Assembly (NCBI GenBank): GCA_020438245.1
Contig: JAGQUY010000294.1
Location: 1-10,860 of the forward strand
Length of the DNA: 10,860 nt
Direction: 5' to 3'
DNA from: Bacteroidota bacterium
GTDB taxonomy: Bacteria > CLD3 > SB21
In this document: in pieces, positions 1 to 6,222 of the stretch
Position numbering within the stretch: the stretch's first letter is position 1
Layout of the letters: every line of letters starts with the position of its first letter
Position numbers and translations under genes: made by a program
Notes under the pieces: model-generated
Databases searched by the model: none
Seen by the model: only the letters and a program-made list of their open reading frames with translations
Told to the model about the DNA's origin: nothing

Positions 1-406
1 ACATTTTCCCGGAGAAGTTAACTGGGCTCCCGTGCGTCAGGTGCCCGCCATGAGCCAGGTTCATTCCCATGATTGTGTCACCGGGTTTTAGAATGGAAAA
101 GTATACAGCCATATTCGCCTGACTTCCTGAGTGTGGCTGAACGTTGGCGTATTCAGCGCCAAACAGTTTTTTCGCCCTTTCCCGTGCGAGATTTTCTGCA
201 ACATCAACAAATTCACAGCCACCATAGTATCGATTCCCGGGATATCCTTCTGCATATTTGTTTGTCAAGACAGTTCACGCTGCATCCAGTATCGCCTTGC
301 TGACGAAATTTTCAGAGGCTATCATTTCAAGCGTATTATTCTGTCTTGCTTTTTCGTTAAGAATGGTTTCAAAGAGCTCGGGGTCAAAATGGTGTAGATC
401 TTTCAT
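1..406 (-). pseudogene. glyA: Serine hydroxymethyltransferase, 5' part, interrupted by an in-frame TGA; runs off left edge
   Basis: Serine hydroxymethyltransferase is a cytosolic PLP enzyme that interconverts serine and glycine using tetrahydrofolate. The minus strand from ATG 406 reads MKDLHHFDPELFETILNEKA, then IASENFVSKAILDAA, a stop (TGA, 277-275), then TVLTNKYAEGYPGNRYYGG, FGAEYANVQPHSGSQAN and NLAHGGHLTHGSPVNFSGKM to the edge. These are the classic N-terminal blocks of GlyA. Reading frame and alignment continue unchanged across the TGA, which falls on the glycine that family members have there (for example the QGSQLTNKYAEGYPG segment of E. coli GlyA). One G-to-T change in a GGA codon would explain it. 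As read, only 43 residues would be made before the stop. The identity is certain. Whether this is a true pseudogene, a sequencing or assembly error, or a strain polymorphism cannot be told here. The Shine-Dalgarno before ATG 406 is weak (GTGGAAA). Confidence 0.88.
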
Positions 407-541
407 GAGTATTTCCACTTTAGTCTGGTGAAAGTATGCGAAGATTTGCCAATTCTATCAAGTGAAGAAACACGGTCTAAACGCTTCTTTACCCAATAGC
501 CGTCTTTTTTGGAATGACCAAGTCATCGCCGCCCGGTCCCC

Positions 542-1399
542 TCAATACACCTCCGGAACAAAAGTCTGATCCGTGATGGGCGGTCGGACATATCGACGTT
601 TCGGCTTGGTCCGAGGGGGTAACTTAATGGAGGCCGGTGTCAGATCCTTGTATGGAATCAGGCTCAGCAAATGGTGTATGCAATTGAGACGCGCACGCCT
701 CTTATTATCCGCATTTACGACAAACCACGGAGCCTGTTTTATATCCGAAAAAGCAAACATCTCGTCCTTCGCCTTAGAGTACTCCTCCCATTTGGCCCTT
801 GATTCCAGATCCATGGGACTCAATTTCCAGCGTCTAACCGGGTCCTTGATTCGCTTCTGAAACCTCCTTTCCTGAACCTCATCACTCACTGAAAACCAAT
901 ATTTAACCAACTGGATTCCCGACCGAACGAGCATTCTTTCAAATTCCGGACAGGTTCGCATGAATTCCCGATACTCGTCTTCTGTGCAAAAACCCATTAC
1001 TCTTTCCACTCCGGCCCGATTGTACCAGCTTCGATCGAAAAGAACCATTTCGCCGGCTGCCGGAAGATGGGACGCGTACCGTTGGAAGTACCACTGGGTT
1101 TTTTCTTTTTCGGTCGGCGTTCCCAGGGCCACAACCCGACAAACTCTCGGGTTTAACCTCATGGTAATACGCTTGATTACACCTCCTTTGCCGGCCGCAT
1201 CACGCCCCTCGAATAAAACCACTACTTTTAGTTTTTCATGTTTTATCCATTCCTGAAGCTTGACCAATTCCTCCTGGAGGTTTGCCAGGTGTGCTTCGTA
1301 ATCCTTTGTGCTAAGTTGTTTGGGCGGAGTCTCTTCTTTCTTTGAGGATTCTGCGGCCTTTCGGGTGACTTTTTTACTTTTCTTGCTTTTTTTCGCCAT
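542..1399 (-). CDS. ppk2: Polyphosphate kinase 2 family protein, class I type
   Basis: PPK2 enzymes transfer phosphate between polyphosphate and nucleotides; class I members typically use polyphosphate to make ADP or ATP (or GTP) in the cytosol. The 285-residue product has a lysine-rich tail (about residues 1-25), a Walker A segment FEGRDAAGKGG near residue 65, a Walker B segment LFDRSWYNRAGVE, and a lid region KDPVRRWKLSPMD followed by APWFVVNADNKRRARLN. The single-domain length and the DRSWYNRAGVE form of Walker B match class I. The start was set at ATG 1399 because GGAGG (1404-1408) lies 4 bases upstream; the frame extends to a TTG at 1417 with no such signal. The gene lies downstream of bacteriohemerythrin after a 212-base leader that holds a promoter-like site and a large dyad. 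Polyphosphate metabolism is the likely role; the preferred nucleotide cannot be read from sequence. Confidence 0.93.
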   Translation of the reverse strand: MAKKSKKSKKVTRKAAESSKKEETPPKQLSTKDYEAHLANLQEELVKLQEWIKHEKLKVVVLFEGRDAAGKGGVIKRITMRLNPRVCRVVALGTPTEKEKTQWYFQRYASHLPAAGEMVLFDRSWYNRAGVERVMGFCTEDEYREFMRTCPEFERMLVRSGIQLVKYWFSVSDEVQERRFQKRIKDPVRRWKLSPMDLESRAKWEEYSKAKDEMFAFSDIKQAPWFVVNADNKRRARLNCIHHLLSLIPYKDLTPASIKLPPRTKPKRRYVRPPITDQTFVPEVY

Positions 1400-1448
1400 A
1401 TCGCCTCCACGTTTCAAAATAGTAAGAGGGTATGAAAAGGAACTCTGG

Positions 1449-1476
1449 AGGAACTATCTTAACTTAAGATGTTCCT
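1449..1476. promoter_or_regulatory. Imperfect palindrome with repeated AGGAAC, candidate operator of ppk2
   Basis: The arms AGGAAC (1449-1454) and GTTCCT (1471-1476) enclose a perfect inner dyad ATCTTAA-C-TTAAGAT (1456-1470). Together they give 13 complementary pairs with one unpaired T at 1455. A further direct copy of AGGAACT sits at 1438-1444, exactly 11 bases (one helical turn) before the copy at 1449-1455. The element lies 50-77 bases upstream of the ppk2 start codon. The centre is a single base, which fits a protein-binding dyad better than a tight RNA hairpin, and no T-run follows on either strand, so it is not an intrinsic terminator. The regulator is unknown. Confidence 0.45.
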
Positions 1477-1536
1477 GGTTGCAATGAATCAAGAAGATGT
1501 CCTTTTCAACAGTGTCGTGCTGGAATACCATGTAAA

Positions 1537-1565
1537 AAGGTAGGCACAAGCTCAACAGATGTCAA
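1537..1565 (-). promoter_or_regulatory. Possible sigma70-type promoter for ppk2
   Basis: On the minus strand a perfect TTGACA (1565-1560) is followed after 17 bases by TACCTT (1542-1537), a poor -10 match. Transcription would begin near 1530 and cross the AGGAAC dyad before reaching ppk2. Only the -35 box and the spacing are convincing. Confidence 0.3.
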
Positions 1566-1611
1566 GCGATTGCGGAGGGGGCAGTATTAAGATTCTGGCA
1601 AAAGCGGAAAT

Positions 1612-2010
1612 TCAGTTTTGAATACTGTGTCGGAGTTGACTGTCTATTCTAACAATGTGGTTGACCAACCACAGATTGACCGTAGTTTGGATTTCTTTGA
1701 GCAAGATCGATGGATCCTCATTGTTTCCGTATCGTTGGACAATACGTTCAAAAGCGACCAGGAACTTGCGATGTGCTTCTTTGTTTTCGGAAGCGATCGG
1801 ACACTGAAACCTGAACATACAGTCCTCTTCAAAGCCAAAGTGCTTGGCAATGTAGTCTTTGAGAAATTCGATGGACTGATGGAGCAGTTCTTTATGGTTC
1901 CCTCGAGGTACAGTCTTTTCAAACTCTGATAAAAAAAGAAATATCGTCTTGTGTTGATGATCGATTTCTGTATGACCAATACAATACGCTTCTTTCCATT
2001 CTACTGACAT
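1612..2010 (-). CDS. Bacteriohemerythrin, lacking one conserved iron ligand
   Basis: Bacteriohemerythrins are four-helix-bundle proteins that bind O2 (or sense it, or NO) at a di-iron site held by five His, one Glu and one Asp. The 132-residue product keeps this pattern: EIDHQH (His20), AKHFGFEED (His57, Glu61), KEAHRKF (His80) and WLVNHIVRID (His118, Asp123), with spacing matching single-domain bacterial members. The first His of the usual HxxxH pair is Asn76 here (codon AAC, 1785-1783). Four His plus Glu and Asp therefore remain. This could weaken or change metal binding, so function as a normal O2 carrier is doubtful. The start ATG 2010 is preceded by GGAGC with suitable spacing. The gene ends 212 bases before ppk2 and starts just after the FecR terminator, so it is probably transcribed on its own or together with ppk2. 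The family call is sure; the consequence of Asn76 is inference. Confidence 0.92.
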   Translation of the reverse strand: MSVEWKEAYCIGHTEIDHQHKTIFLFLSEFEKTVPRGNHKELLHQSIEFLKDYIAKHFGFEEDCMFRFQCPIASENKEAHRKFLVAFERIVQRYGNNEDPSILLKEIQTTVNLWLVNHIVRIDSQLRHSIQN

Positions 2011-2051
2011 AATAGCTCCATATCAAAAAAGTATGATGACCACCAACCCAG

Positions 2052-2090
2052 TAAGAAAGAAGGCTGCCCCGCAGAGCAGCCTTCTTGTGA
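2052..2090 (-). terminator. Intrinsic terminator of the FecR-protein unit
   Basis: A perfect 11-base-pair stem (2057-2067 with 2076-2086, arms AAGAAGGCTGC and GCAGCCTTCTT) has an 8-base loop. On the minus strand the second arm runs into the T-rich stretch CTTCTTTCTTAC. It lies 19 bases after the FecR-domain stop codon, as expected for a rho-independent terminator, and separates that unit from bacteriohemerythrin. Confidence 0.78.
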
Positions 2091-2108
2091 ATCTTCTATA
2101 CAAAGGTA

Positions 2109-2789
2109 CTAGTACTTGATTCGAACTTCCTTTTCGTTCCCATCGGAATCTTGAAATTTGATAATGATTTCTTCGCTCAACCCGCCCGCGTCCGGAATAT
2201 CCTCTTCCTTCGTTTCAGTCACGGTCACTTCACCATCTTTGCCGGACTTACCTGTTTGACCGGCAGAAACCGGTTGCGTTGTATTGGAAATCTTGTTTAG
2301 CACGTCGATGAGACCTTCCAAACCAATGACGGTTGTTCCTTGCGTTCCTTCAAGAACCCAGAATTCCGTCCCTTTAACCGAAGCGACCGAGGTTGGAGTG
2401 ACAACCTGGAAGGAACCTTTCTGCCTGGATACTTTGACAAACAATTCTCCGACGTCCATGACCATTTGTTTGGAAATCGACTTGCCTTCGTAGGTCCCTT
2501 GGATTTTAAGAACAGAATTCGGTTTCACTTTGACAATGCTCTTGTCATCCAGGAACATGACGGCTGCGTATCCGTCGCCTTTGGTTTGCACCTCATCGCC
2601 GGAATACAGTCTGGAGCCCTTACCCACATTGCTCCATTTTGAACTTTGCTTAACCTGAGCTTTACCAAGGGCCTTGACCACGATAGCAACCACTTTGCTC
2701 TCGTTGGCCGTCGCCAGGTACGTGGTAGCCGATACTATGATCGCTGCGACAACCAGGCCTGCGATAAGTTTTGACGTTAATTTTTTCAT
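2109..2789 (-). CDS. Exported FecR-domain protein
   Basis: The 226-residue product starts with a Sec signal peptide: MKKLTSK, then the hydrophobic run LIAGLVVAAIIVSA, with likely cleavage near TATA-NES. A FecR-like beta domain follows (about residues 35-165), seen in KGSRLYSGDEVQTKGDGYAA, VMFLDDKSIVKVKPNSVLKI, GELFVKV and the block FQVVTPTSVASVKGTEFWV. The C-terminal part (about 175-226) is polar and acidic, ending in FQDSDGNEKEVRIKY. Many stand-alone exported FecR-domain proteins are not part of iron uptake. There is no neighbouring sigma factor or TonB receptor, so a FecIRA-type role is unlikely and the true role is unknown. The start ATG 2789 has a good Shine-Dalgarno (GGAGAAG). It begins 32 bases after the stop of the secreted 377-residue protein, so the two are probably one transcript and may act together outside the inner membrane. 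Confidence 0.85.
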   Translation of the reverse strand: MKKLTSKLIAGLVVAAIIVSATTYLATANESKVVAIVVKALGKAQVKQSSKWSNVGKGSRLYSGDEVQTKGDGYAAVMFLDDKSIVKVKPNSVLKIQGTYEGKSISKQMVMDVGELFVKVSRQKGSFQVVTPTSVASVKGTEFWVLEGTQGTTVIGLEGLIDVLNKISNTTQPVSAGQTGKSGKDGEVTVTETKEEDIPDAGGLSEEIIIKFQDSDGNEKEVRIKY

Positions 2790-2821
2790 ATTGTCTTCTC
2801 CAATCTATTCAAATAAAATAT

Positions 2822-3955
2822 TTACGGTTTGATCGACCATTTCACCGACGCGGGAAGGTCCGTTAGCTTTGCACGCAAGTCATCGACCGTAGCGGCATCA
2901 CCGTTTATTGTGATCGACATGGCGTCATAACCAGACAGTAACGACTTGATGTCAACGCCTTTTGCCGCCGATTGGAGCAGTCCGATAATTTCAATGGTGT
3001 TTAACCCGCTGGTATTCACCATGCCACCAATTGCGCCGCTAACCACAAACCGTGCATTGGCACTTCGCACTTCGTTGGATGTTCCGGTGATCGGATCTTC
3101 CTGTATCATAGTTACTCGATATACGTACTCACCATCGCTCAGACCTGGATTCCACGTAAGGTTATTTTCCAGAACCTGAACTAATCCGGTATTGACCGGT
3201 CCGCCGGACAGTGCCTGATAAGAATTTCCGGACAGAACTACACGAAAGCGCTGGGAAGAATTGGCCAAGGCCTCTTCGGCAGTTTGCCCGCTTTTCAGTT
3301 TGGCGACATTCAGTCTGAATTTGCGTCCGCCAATGGCAGTCCATTGAAACTGGGGCAGCGAAGAAGCTTGACTTCCTTCCGAAGGACTGATCAAATCAAC
3401 CGTCGCACCGGTAAGAATTTGAACGGTGATCTGGCCGCAACTCGAATAGTTGGCTCTGTCTGGACCCGCTTCAACGGTGAAGATGAACGTTCCACTGGGA
3501 AGTCCACCCTTTAGGCTGTTAATGAAGTCTTGGCTGATGCTGGCCTTCGTTGCCGAACCGAATTTTCTAACAGCGCCGCCGAAGCTCGTATTGAGCAACT
3601 GGGGTGTACTTACGAAGTAAGGACCTCCAACGGGAACTGTAAGCGTTATTTCCATATTGCGACTGAAGATGTTTTGGCCGCCGTTCAACAGACCAATTCG
3701 GATATCCACTCGCTGTTCAGAACCGCTGTTATTGGTGAACTGAATTCCAAAATTCTGGAATGCAGAAACGTTAGCATCTCCACCCCCAATACCGAGCAAA
3801 GAAACCGGGAAAAACTGGAATTGCAGTGGCGCTTCCGGCTTCACATTGATGGCCACACCATTGCTTGTCGTGCAACCATTTGGCTGAGCAAACCCGAGTT
3901 GCGAGAGCGACACCATTAGAAGAACTGCGATGGCGCTGATTTTCAATTGTTTCAT
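2822..3955 (-). CDS. Secreted protein of unknown function, first gene of a pair with the FecR protein
   Basis: The 377-residue product has a clear Sec signal peptide (MKQLK, then ISAIAVLLMVSLSQLG) with probable cleavage at GFA-QP near residue 23. The mature part is rich in Gly, Ser, Asn, Thr and Val and looks beta-structured. Only two cysteines occur, Cys28 and Cys173, a natural disulfide pair for an exported protein spanning the first domain. From about residue 186 a segment of the form LISPSEGSQASSLPQFQW resembles the start of a fibronectin-III-like or sugar-binding beta-sandwich, and VYRVTMIQEDP resembles a late strand of such a fold. The C-terminal 70 residues carry a helical stretch (TIEIIGLLQSAAKGVDIKSL) ending in SVKWSIKP. 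The start ATG 3955 is preceded by AAGGAG, a strong Shine-Dalgarno. No recognised family is assigned. A surface or envelope role is inferred only from export and from the FecR partner. Confidence 0.82.
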   Translation of the reverse strand: MKQLKISAIAVLLMVSLSQLGFAQPNGCTTSNGVAINVKPEAPLQFQFFPVSLLGIGGGDANVSAFQNFGIQFTNNSGSEQRVDIRIGLLNGGQNIFSRNMEITLTVPVGGPYFVSTPQLLNTSFGGAVRKFGSATKASISQDFINSLKGGLPSGTFIFTVEAGPDRANYSSCGQITVQILTGATVDLISPSEGSQASSLPQFQWTAIGGRKFRLNVAKLKSGQTAEEALANSSQRFRVVLSGNSYQALSGGPVNTGLVQVLENNLTWNPGLSDGEYVYRVTMIQEDPITGTSNEVRSANARFVVSGAIGGMVNTSGLNTIEIIGLLQSAAKGVDIKSLLSGYDAMSITINGDAATVDDLRAKLTDLPASVKWSIKP

Positions 3956-4067
3956 AACTACTCCTTCAAATTAAATTCTATCGTCTAAAAAAATTTTTCT
4001 CTTGTTGGTTTGTCCAGACGAGGCGTATGTTAGACTCCCTAAGATAATCTTATTATGAATGGGAAGC

Positions 4068-4083
4068 TGTGACTATTGTCACA
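4068..4083. promoter_or_regulatory. CRP/FNR-superfamily-type binding site
   Basis: The sequence TGTGACTATTGTCACA matches the CRP half-site consensus TGTGA-N6-TCACA at all ten defined positions. It lies in the divergent region between the secreted-protein gene (start 3955) and the membrane methyltransferase. If the methyltransferase starts at ATG 4095, the site sits 11 bases before the start codon and would suit repression; toward the secreted-protein gene it is over 110 bases upstream. If translation begins at ATG 4059, the box falls inside the coding region. Whether this organism has a CRP with that specificity is unknown. Confidence 0.5.
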
Positions 4084-4094
4084 AAGTTAAATTA

Positions 4095-4700
4095 ATGAAA
4101 AACAGTGGTTTCTGTTGTTTTTTTATAGTGTCAGCTGGAGAGATAGCTTTCCGCATCAGGGGCTTTACACCAATACCCTTGTTCTTGATTTGTCTCTACT
4201 TCTGTAAATTTGATCTCGAATTATTTCTCGTCGGACTCAGTTGCGTCGCAGTGGGTGAATTGTTGCGCTTCTATTCAGCCGGGTTCTTGGGACCATCCCT
4301 CAGATCAACAGAAGGCGCGCGGGCGGATAAATTGATTATCGCCGGCCCCTATCGGATTATTAGAAACCCCATATATGTTGGTAACATGTCAATATATTTG
4401 GGATTCGCCGTATTGTCAAATGTTTTCTTCCCCTTGTTTCCTTCGCTTATCCTGTTGTTTTTCATAATTATCTACGGCGCGATTTCAAAGTACGAGGAGG
4501 CTTTCCTCAGGGTGACTTTTCCGGCCTCATACGGTGCATTTCACAATTCTGTGCCTGCGTTCATTCCCAGTCTGAAGGTCTATCCCGCCAAAAGCACTCA
4601 TGTCTTCTCGGCCTTCAGAGCCTGGACAACCGAAAAATCGACGTTTATGACTCTTGCCCTGAGTCTTGGAGGCTTGTCCCTCAAAATGTTGTACTTTTGA
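4095..4700 (+). CDS. Isoprenylcysteine carboxyl methyltransferase-family membrane protein
   Basis: The product (201 residues from ATG 4095, or 213 from ATG 4059) is strongly hydrophobic, with membrane segments around PIPLFLICLYFC, LFLVGLSCVAVGELL and a long hairpin SIYLGFAVLSN to LLFFIIIYG. It carries the family signature GPYRIIRNPIYVG followed by YEEAFLRVTFPASYGAF and VPAFIP, which form the SAM-binding and active-site region of the ICMT/PEMT-like group. Bacterial members methylate various lipids or small molecules; true CAAX-protein substrates are not expected in bacteria, so the substrate is unknown. An extra hydrophobic stretch at the C-terminus (MTLALSLGGLSLKML) could be a further membrane helix. 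Neither candidate start has a good Shine-Dalgarno. ATG 4095 was preferred because the CRP-type box would otherwise lie inside the gene. The gene stands alone on the plus strand, facing the 3-hydroxybutyryl-CoA dehydrogenase unit. Confidence 0.82.
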   Translation: MKNSGFCCFFIVSAGEIAFRIRGFTPIPLFLICLYFCKFDLELFLVGLSCVAVGELLRFYSAGFLGPSLRSTEGARADKLIIAGPYRIIRNPIYVGNMSIYLGFAVLSNVFFPLFPSLILLFFIIIYGAISKYEEAFLRVTFPASYGAFHNSVPAFIPSLKVYPAKSTHVFSAFRAWTTEKSTFMTLALSLGGLSLKMLYF

Positions 4701-4714
4701 ATGGCCGTACGGTT

Positions 4715-4746
4715 AAGAAAAAAGGCCCCGACTGGTGATCGGGGCC
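4715..4746 (-). terminator. Intrinsic terminator of the HAD-HAD-SPOR-Hbd unit
   Basis: An 8-base-pair G+C-rich stem, GGCCCCGA (4724-4731) with TCGGGGCC (4739-4746), has a 7-base loop. On the minus strand the stem is followed at once by TTTTTTCTT. It lies about 55 bases past the stop codon of the 3-hydroxybutyryl-CoA dehydrogenase gene. There is no T-run on the plus-strand side, so it does not serve the methyltransferase well by itself. Confidence 0.85.
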
Positions 4747-4801
4747 CCTGCTATTAGATTTACAGAACAACTCAGGGTCTCAGTATCTTGTTTCTGAGGC
4801 G

Positions 4802-5701
4802 CTACTTCACATAGTTTTCGATTTCTTTGTTAACCACCGGAGTCCCACTCGAATAGTCATAGAACCCTTTTCCGGACTTCTTGCCGTAAAACCCGGCAAG
4901 GAACATTTTCCTGAGAAGAGGCGGGCAAGAATACATGGGCTCTCCGTACTCCTTGAACATGATTTCTGCAATTCTGTACGTGGTATCAATACCCACAAAA
5001 TCAAGCAGCGTCAGGGGGCCCATTGGATATCCACAACCGAGCACCATACCCTTGTCGATATCGTCAATCGAGGCAATGTTATTTTGAACAGCTCGAATGG
5101 CCCCTAACAAATAGGGAACCAATAGAAAGTTGACGACAAAACCGGAATTATCCTTGGTGGCAATCGGAGTCTTGCCTAACGCCTTGCCGAGTGCAAACGC
5201 CTTGGCAAACGTCTCATCAGAGGTGCGGACACCCTTTACAATCTCGACAAGTTTCATGACGGGAACTGGATTAAAAAAATGCATACCGCAAAAACGATCA
5301 GCGCGCTGGGTGGCTGCCGCCATTTCAGTAATGGTAAGGCTTGAAGTATTGGATGCAAAAATCGTATGGGATGGACAGATTTTGTCAAGATAGCCGTACA
5401 CCTCGCTCTTTACGCTCACATCTTCCACAATAGCCTCAATGATAAAGTCACAGGACTTCAATTCATCAAGACTGGTTGCGCCGGACAGATTTGCGATGGT
5501 CTTGTCTTTGTCTTCCGGCGTAATCTTCCCCTTGGCGGCATTTCTCTCCAACTGTTTTTTGATATTGCCCAAACCTTTGTCGACCAAATCCTGATTGATT
5601 TCTCGGACGATGGTCTTGAAACCGCTTGAAGCAGCCACCTGTGCAATTCCGGCGCCCATGAGACCGCAGCCCAATACTCCGATGGTTTTTACTTCACTCA
5701 T
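4802..5701 (-). CDS. hbd: 3-hydroxybutyryl-CoA dehydrogenase
   Basis: This enzyme oxidises or reduces the 3-hydroxyacyl-CoA / acetoacetyl-CoA pair with NAD(P)(H), in butyrate-type fermentation, fatty acid breakdown or PHB-linked routes. The 299-residue length is close to the usual 280-300 for the short, single-function form. The N-terminal Rossmann fold has GVLGCGLMGAG (Gly11, Gly13, Gly16). Further blocks are the NTSSL segment at 118-122, the catalytic block GMHFFNPVPVMKLVEIV with His141 and Glu153, and a C-terminal domain with DNSGFVVNFLLVPYL and GCGYPMGPLTLLDFVGIDTT. It ends in the GFYGKKSGKGFYDY motif. The start ATG 5701 follows GGAGAGG by about nine bases. It is the last gene of a four-gene unit, 28 bases after the SPOR protein, and is followed by a good terminator. 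No thiolase, crotonase or acyl-CoA dehydrogenase lies beside it, so the pathway cannot be stated. Confidence 0.95.
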   Translation of the reverse strand: MSEVKTIGVLGCGLMGAGIAQVAASSGFKTIVREINQDLVDKGLGNIKKQLERNAAKGKITPEDKDKTIANLSGATSLDELKSCDFIIEAIVEDVSVKSEVYGYLDKICPSHTIFASNTSSLTITEMAAATQRADRFCGMHFFNPVPVMKLVEIVKGVRTSDETFAKAFALGKALGKTPIATKDNSGFVVNFLLVPYLLGAIRAVQNNIASIDDIDKGMVLGCGYPMGPLTLLDFVGIDTTYRIAEIMFKEYGEPMYSCPPLLRKMFLAGFYGKKSGKGFYDYSSGTPVVNKEIENYVK

Positions 5702-5729
5702 TGTTCTTTGCCTCTCCGTTAAATGGGTG

Positions 5730-6215
5730 TTAATGATTCTTCAATAGTATTCTTGTGCGAATGACCCAGGCGTCGCGAAAACCGAGATCCCTCGCTGCCA
5801 TTTTGGCCTCTTCTGCAGATTCCTGATCCGCGTAATTTCCGACCCGTACTTTATAGTACGGCTGCTCGTAGTCAAGATATACATTGTCGGTGATCGATAA
5901 TCCTGCATTGTCCCGAAACTCGAGCGCCGCATGATAATCCGTGGTGGAAAACAACTGAACCCGGTAGCCAATGGCGCTCTCTTCAGCATTTTTCTCAGAG
6001 CCGGATTCACCTTTCATGTCCGTAGACGTTAAGGTCTGGGCGCTCTGCACTCGATACTGAACAATCCATGGATCCCTTGTGACGATCGACGGGTCAAATT
6101 TCTGTTCCTGTTGTTCCGCCTTTGGATTCGGGTCAGGGTTCACCATCACATGAACATCCTTCGATGCCGCAGCACAACCGTTCAGCAGAATGGCAAACAA
6201 TAGTCTCCTTACCAT
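5730..6215 (-). CDS. SPOR-domain lipoprotein-like protein
   Basis: The product (161 residues from ATG 6215) begins MVRRLLFAILLNGCAAAS. This short charged and hydrophobic leader with Cys after LNG looks like a lipoprotein signal, though the Asn before Gly is not typical. A polar linker follows, rich in Pro, Gln and Glu. The C-terminal 75 residues form a SPOR domain: IGYRVQLFSTTDYHAALEF, then YYKVRVGNYADQESAEEAK and an AWVIRTRI end. SPOR domains bind glycan strands stripped of stem peptides, often at division sites, so an envelope location is likely. The frame also allows TTG 6230, with AAGGTG upstream, overlapping the previous gene by 8 bases. ATG 6215 starts only 7 bases after that gene's TAA, so coupled translation is probable either way. 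Confidence 0.85.
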   Translation of the reverse strand: MVRRLLFAILLNGCAAASKDVHVMVNPDPNPKAEQQEQKFDPSIVTRDPWIVQYRVQSAQTLTSTDMKGESGSEKNAEESAIGYRVQLFSTTDYHAALEFRDNAGLSITDNVYLDYEQPYYKVRVGNYADQESAEEAKMAARDLGFRDAWVIRTRILLKNH

Positions 6216-6222
6216 TGGGTAA

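Noticed and set aside
1..406. Genome-wide reassignment of UGA to glycine to explain the glyA stop
   Set aside because: The hemerythrin, PPK2, methyltransferase, PAT-type and last DinB genes all end at TGA at the expected family length, and no other in-frame TGA was seen in the window.
514..526. Short hairpin ATGAC-CAA-GTCAT between ppk2 and glyA
   Set aside because: The stem is only five pairs and no T-run follows it on the minus strand. The 135-base gap otherwise shows no feature I can support.
2011..2051. Promoter for bacteriohemerythrin
   Set aside because: TTGGTG followed by an AT-rich stretch is suggestive, but no -10 box matches well enough to call.
3530..3919. Open frame of 129 codons on the plus strand
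   Set aside because: It lies wholly inside the secreted-protein gene on the other strand, has no Shine-Dalgarno and no recognisable domain.
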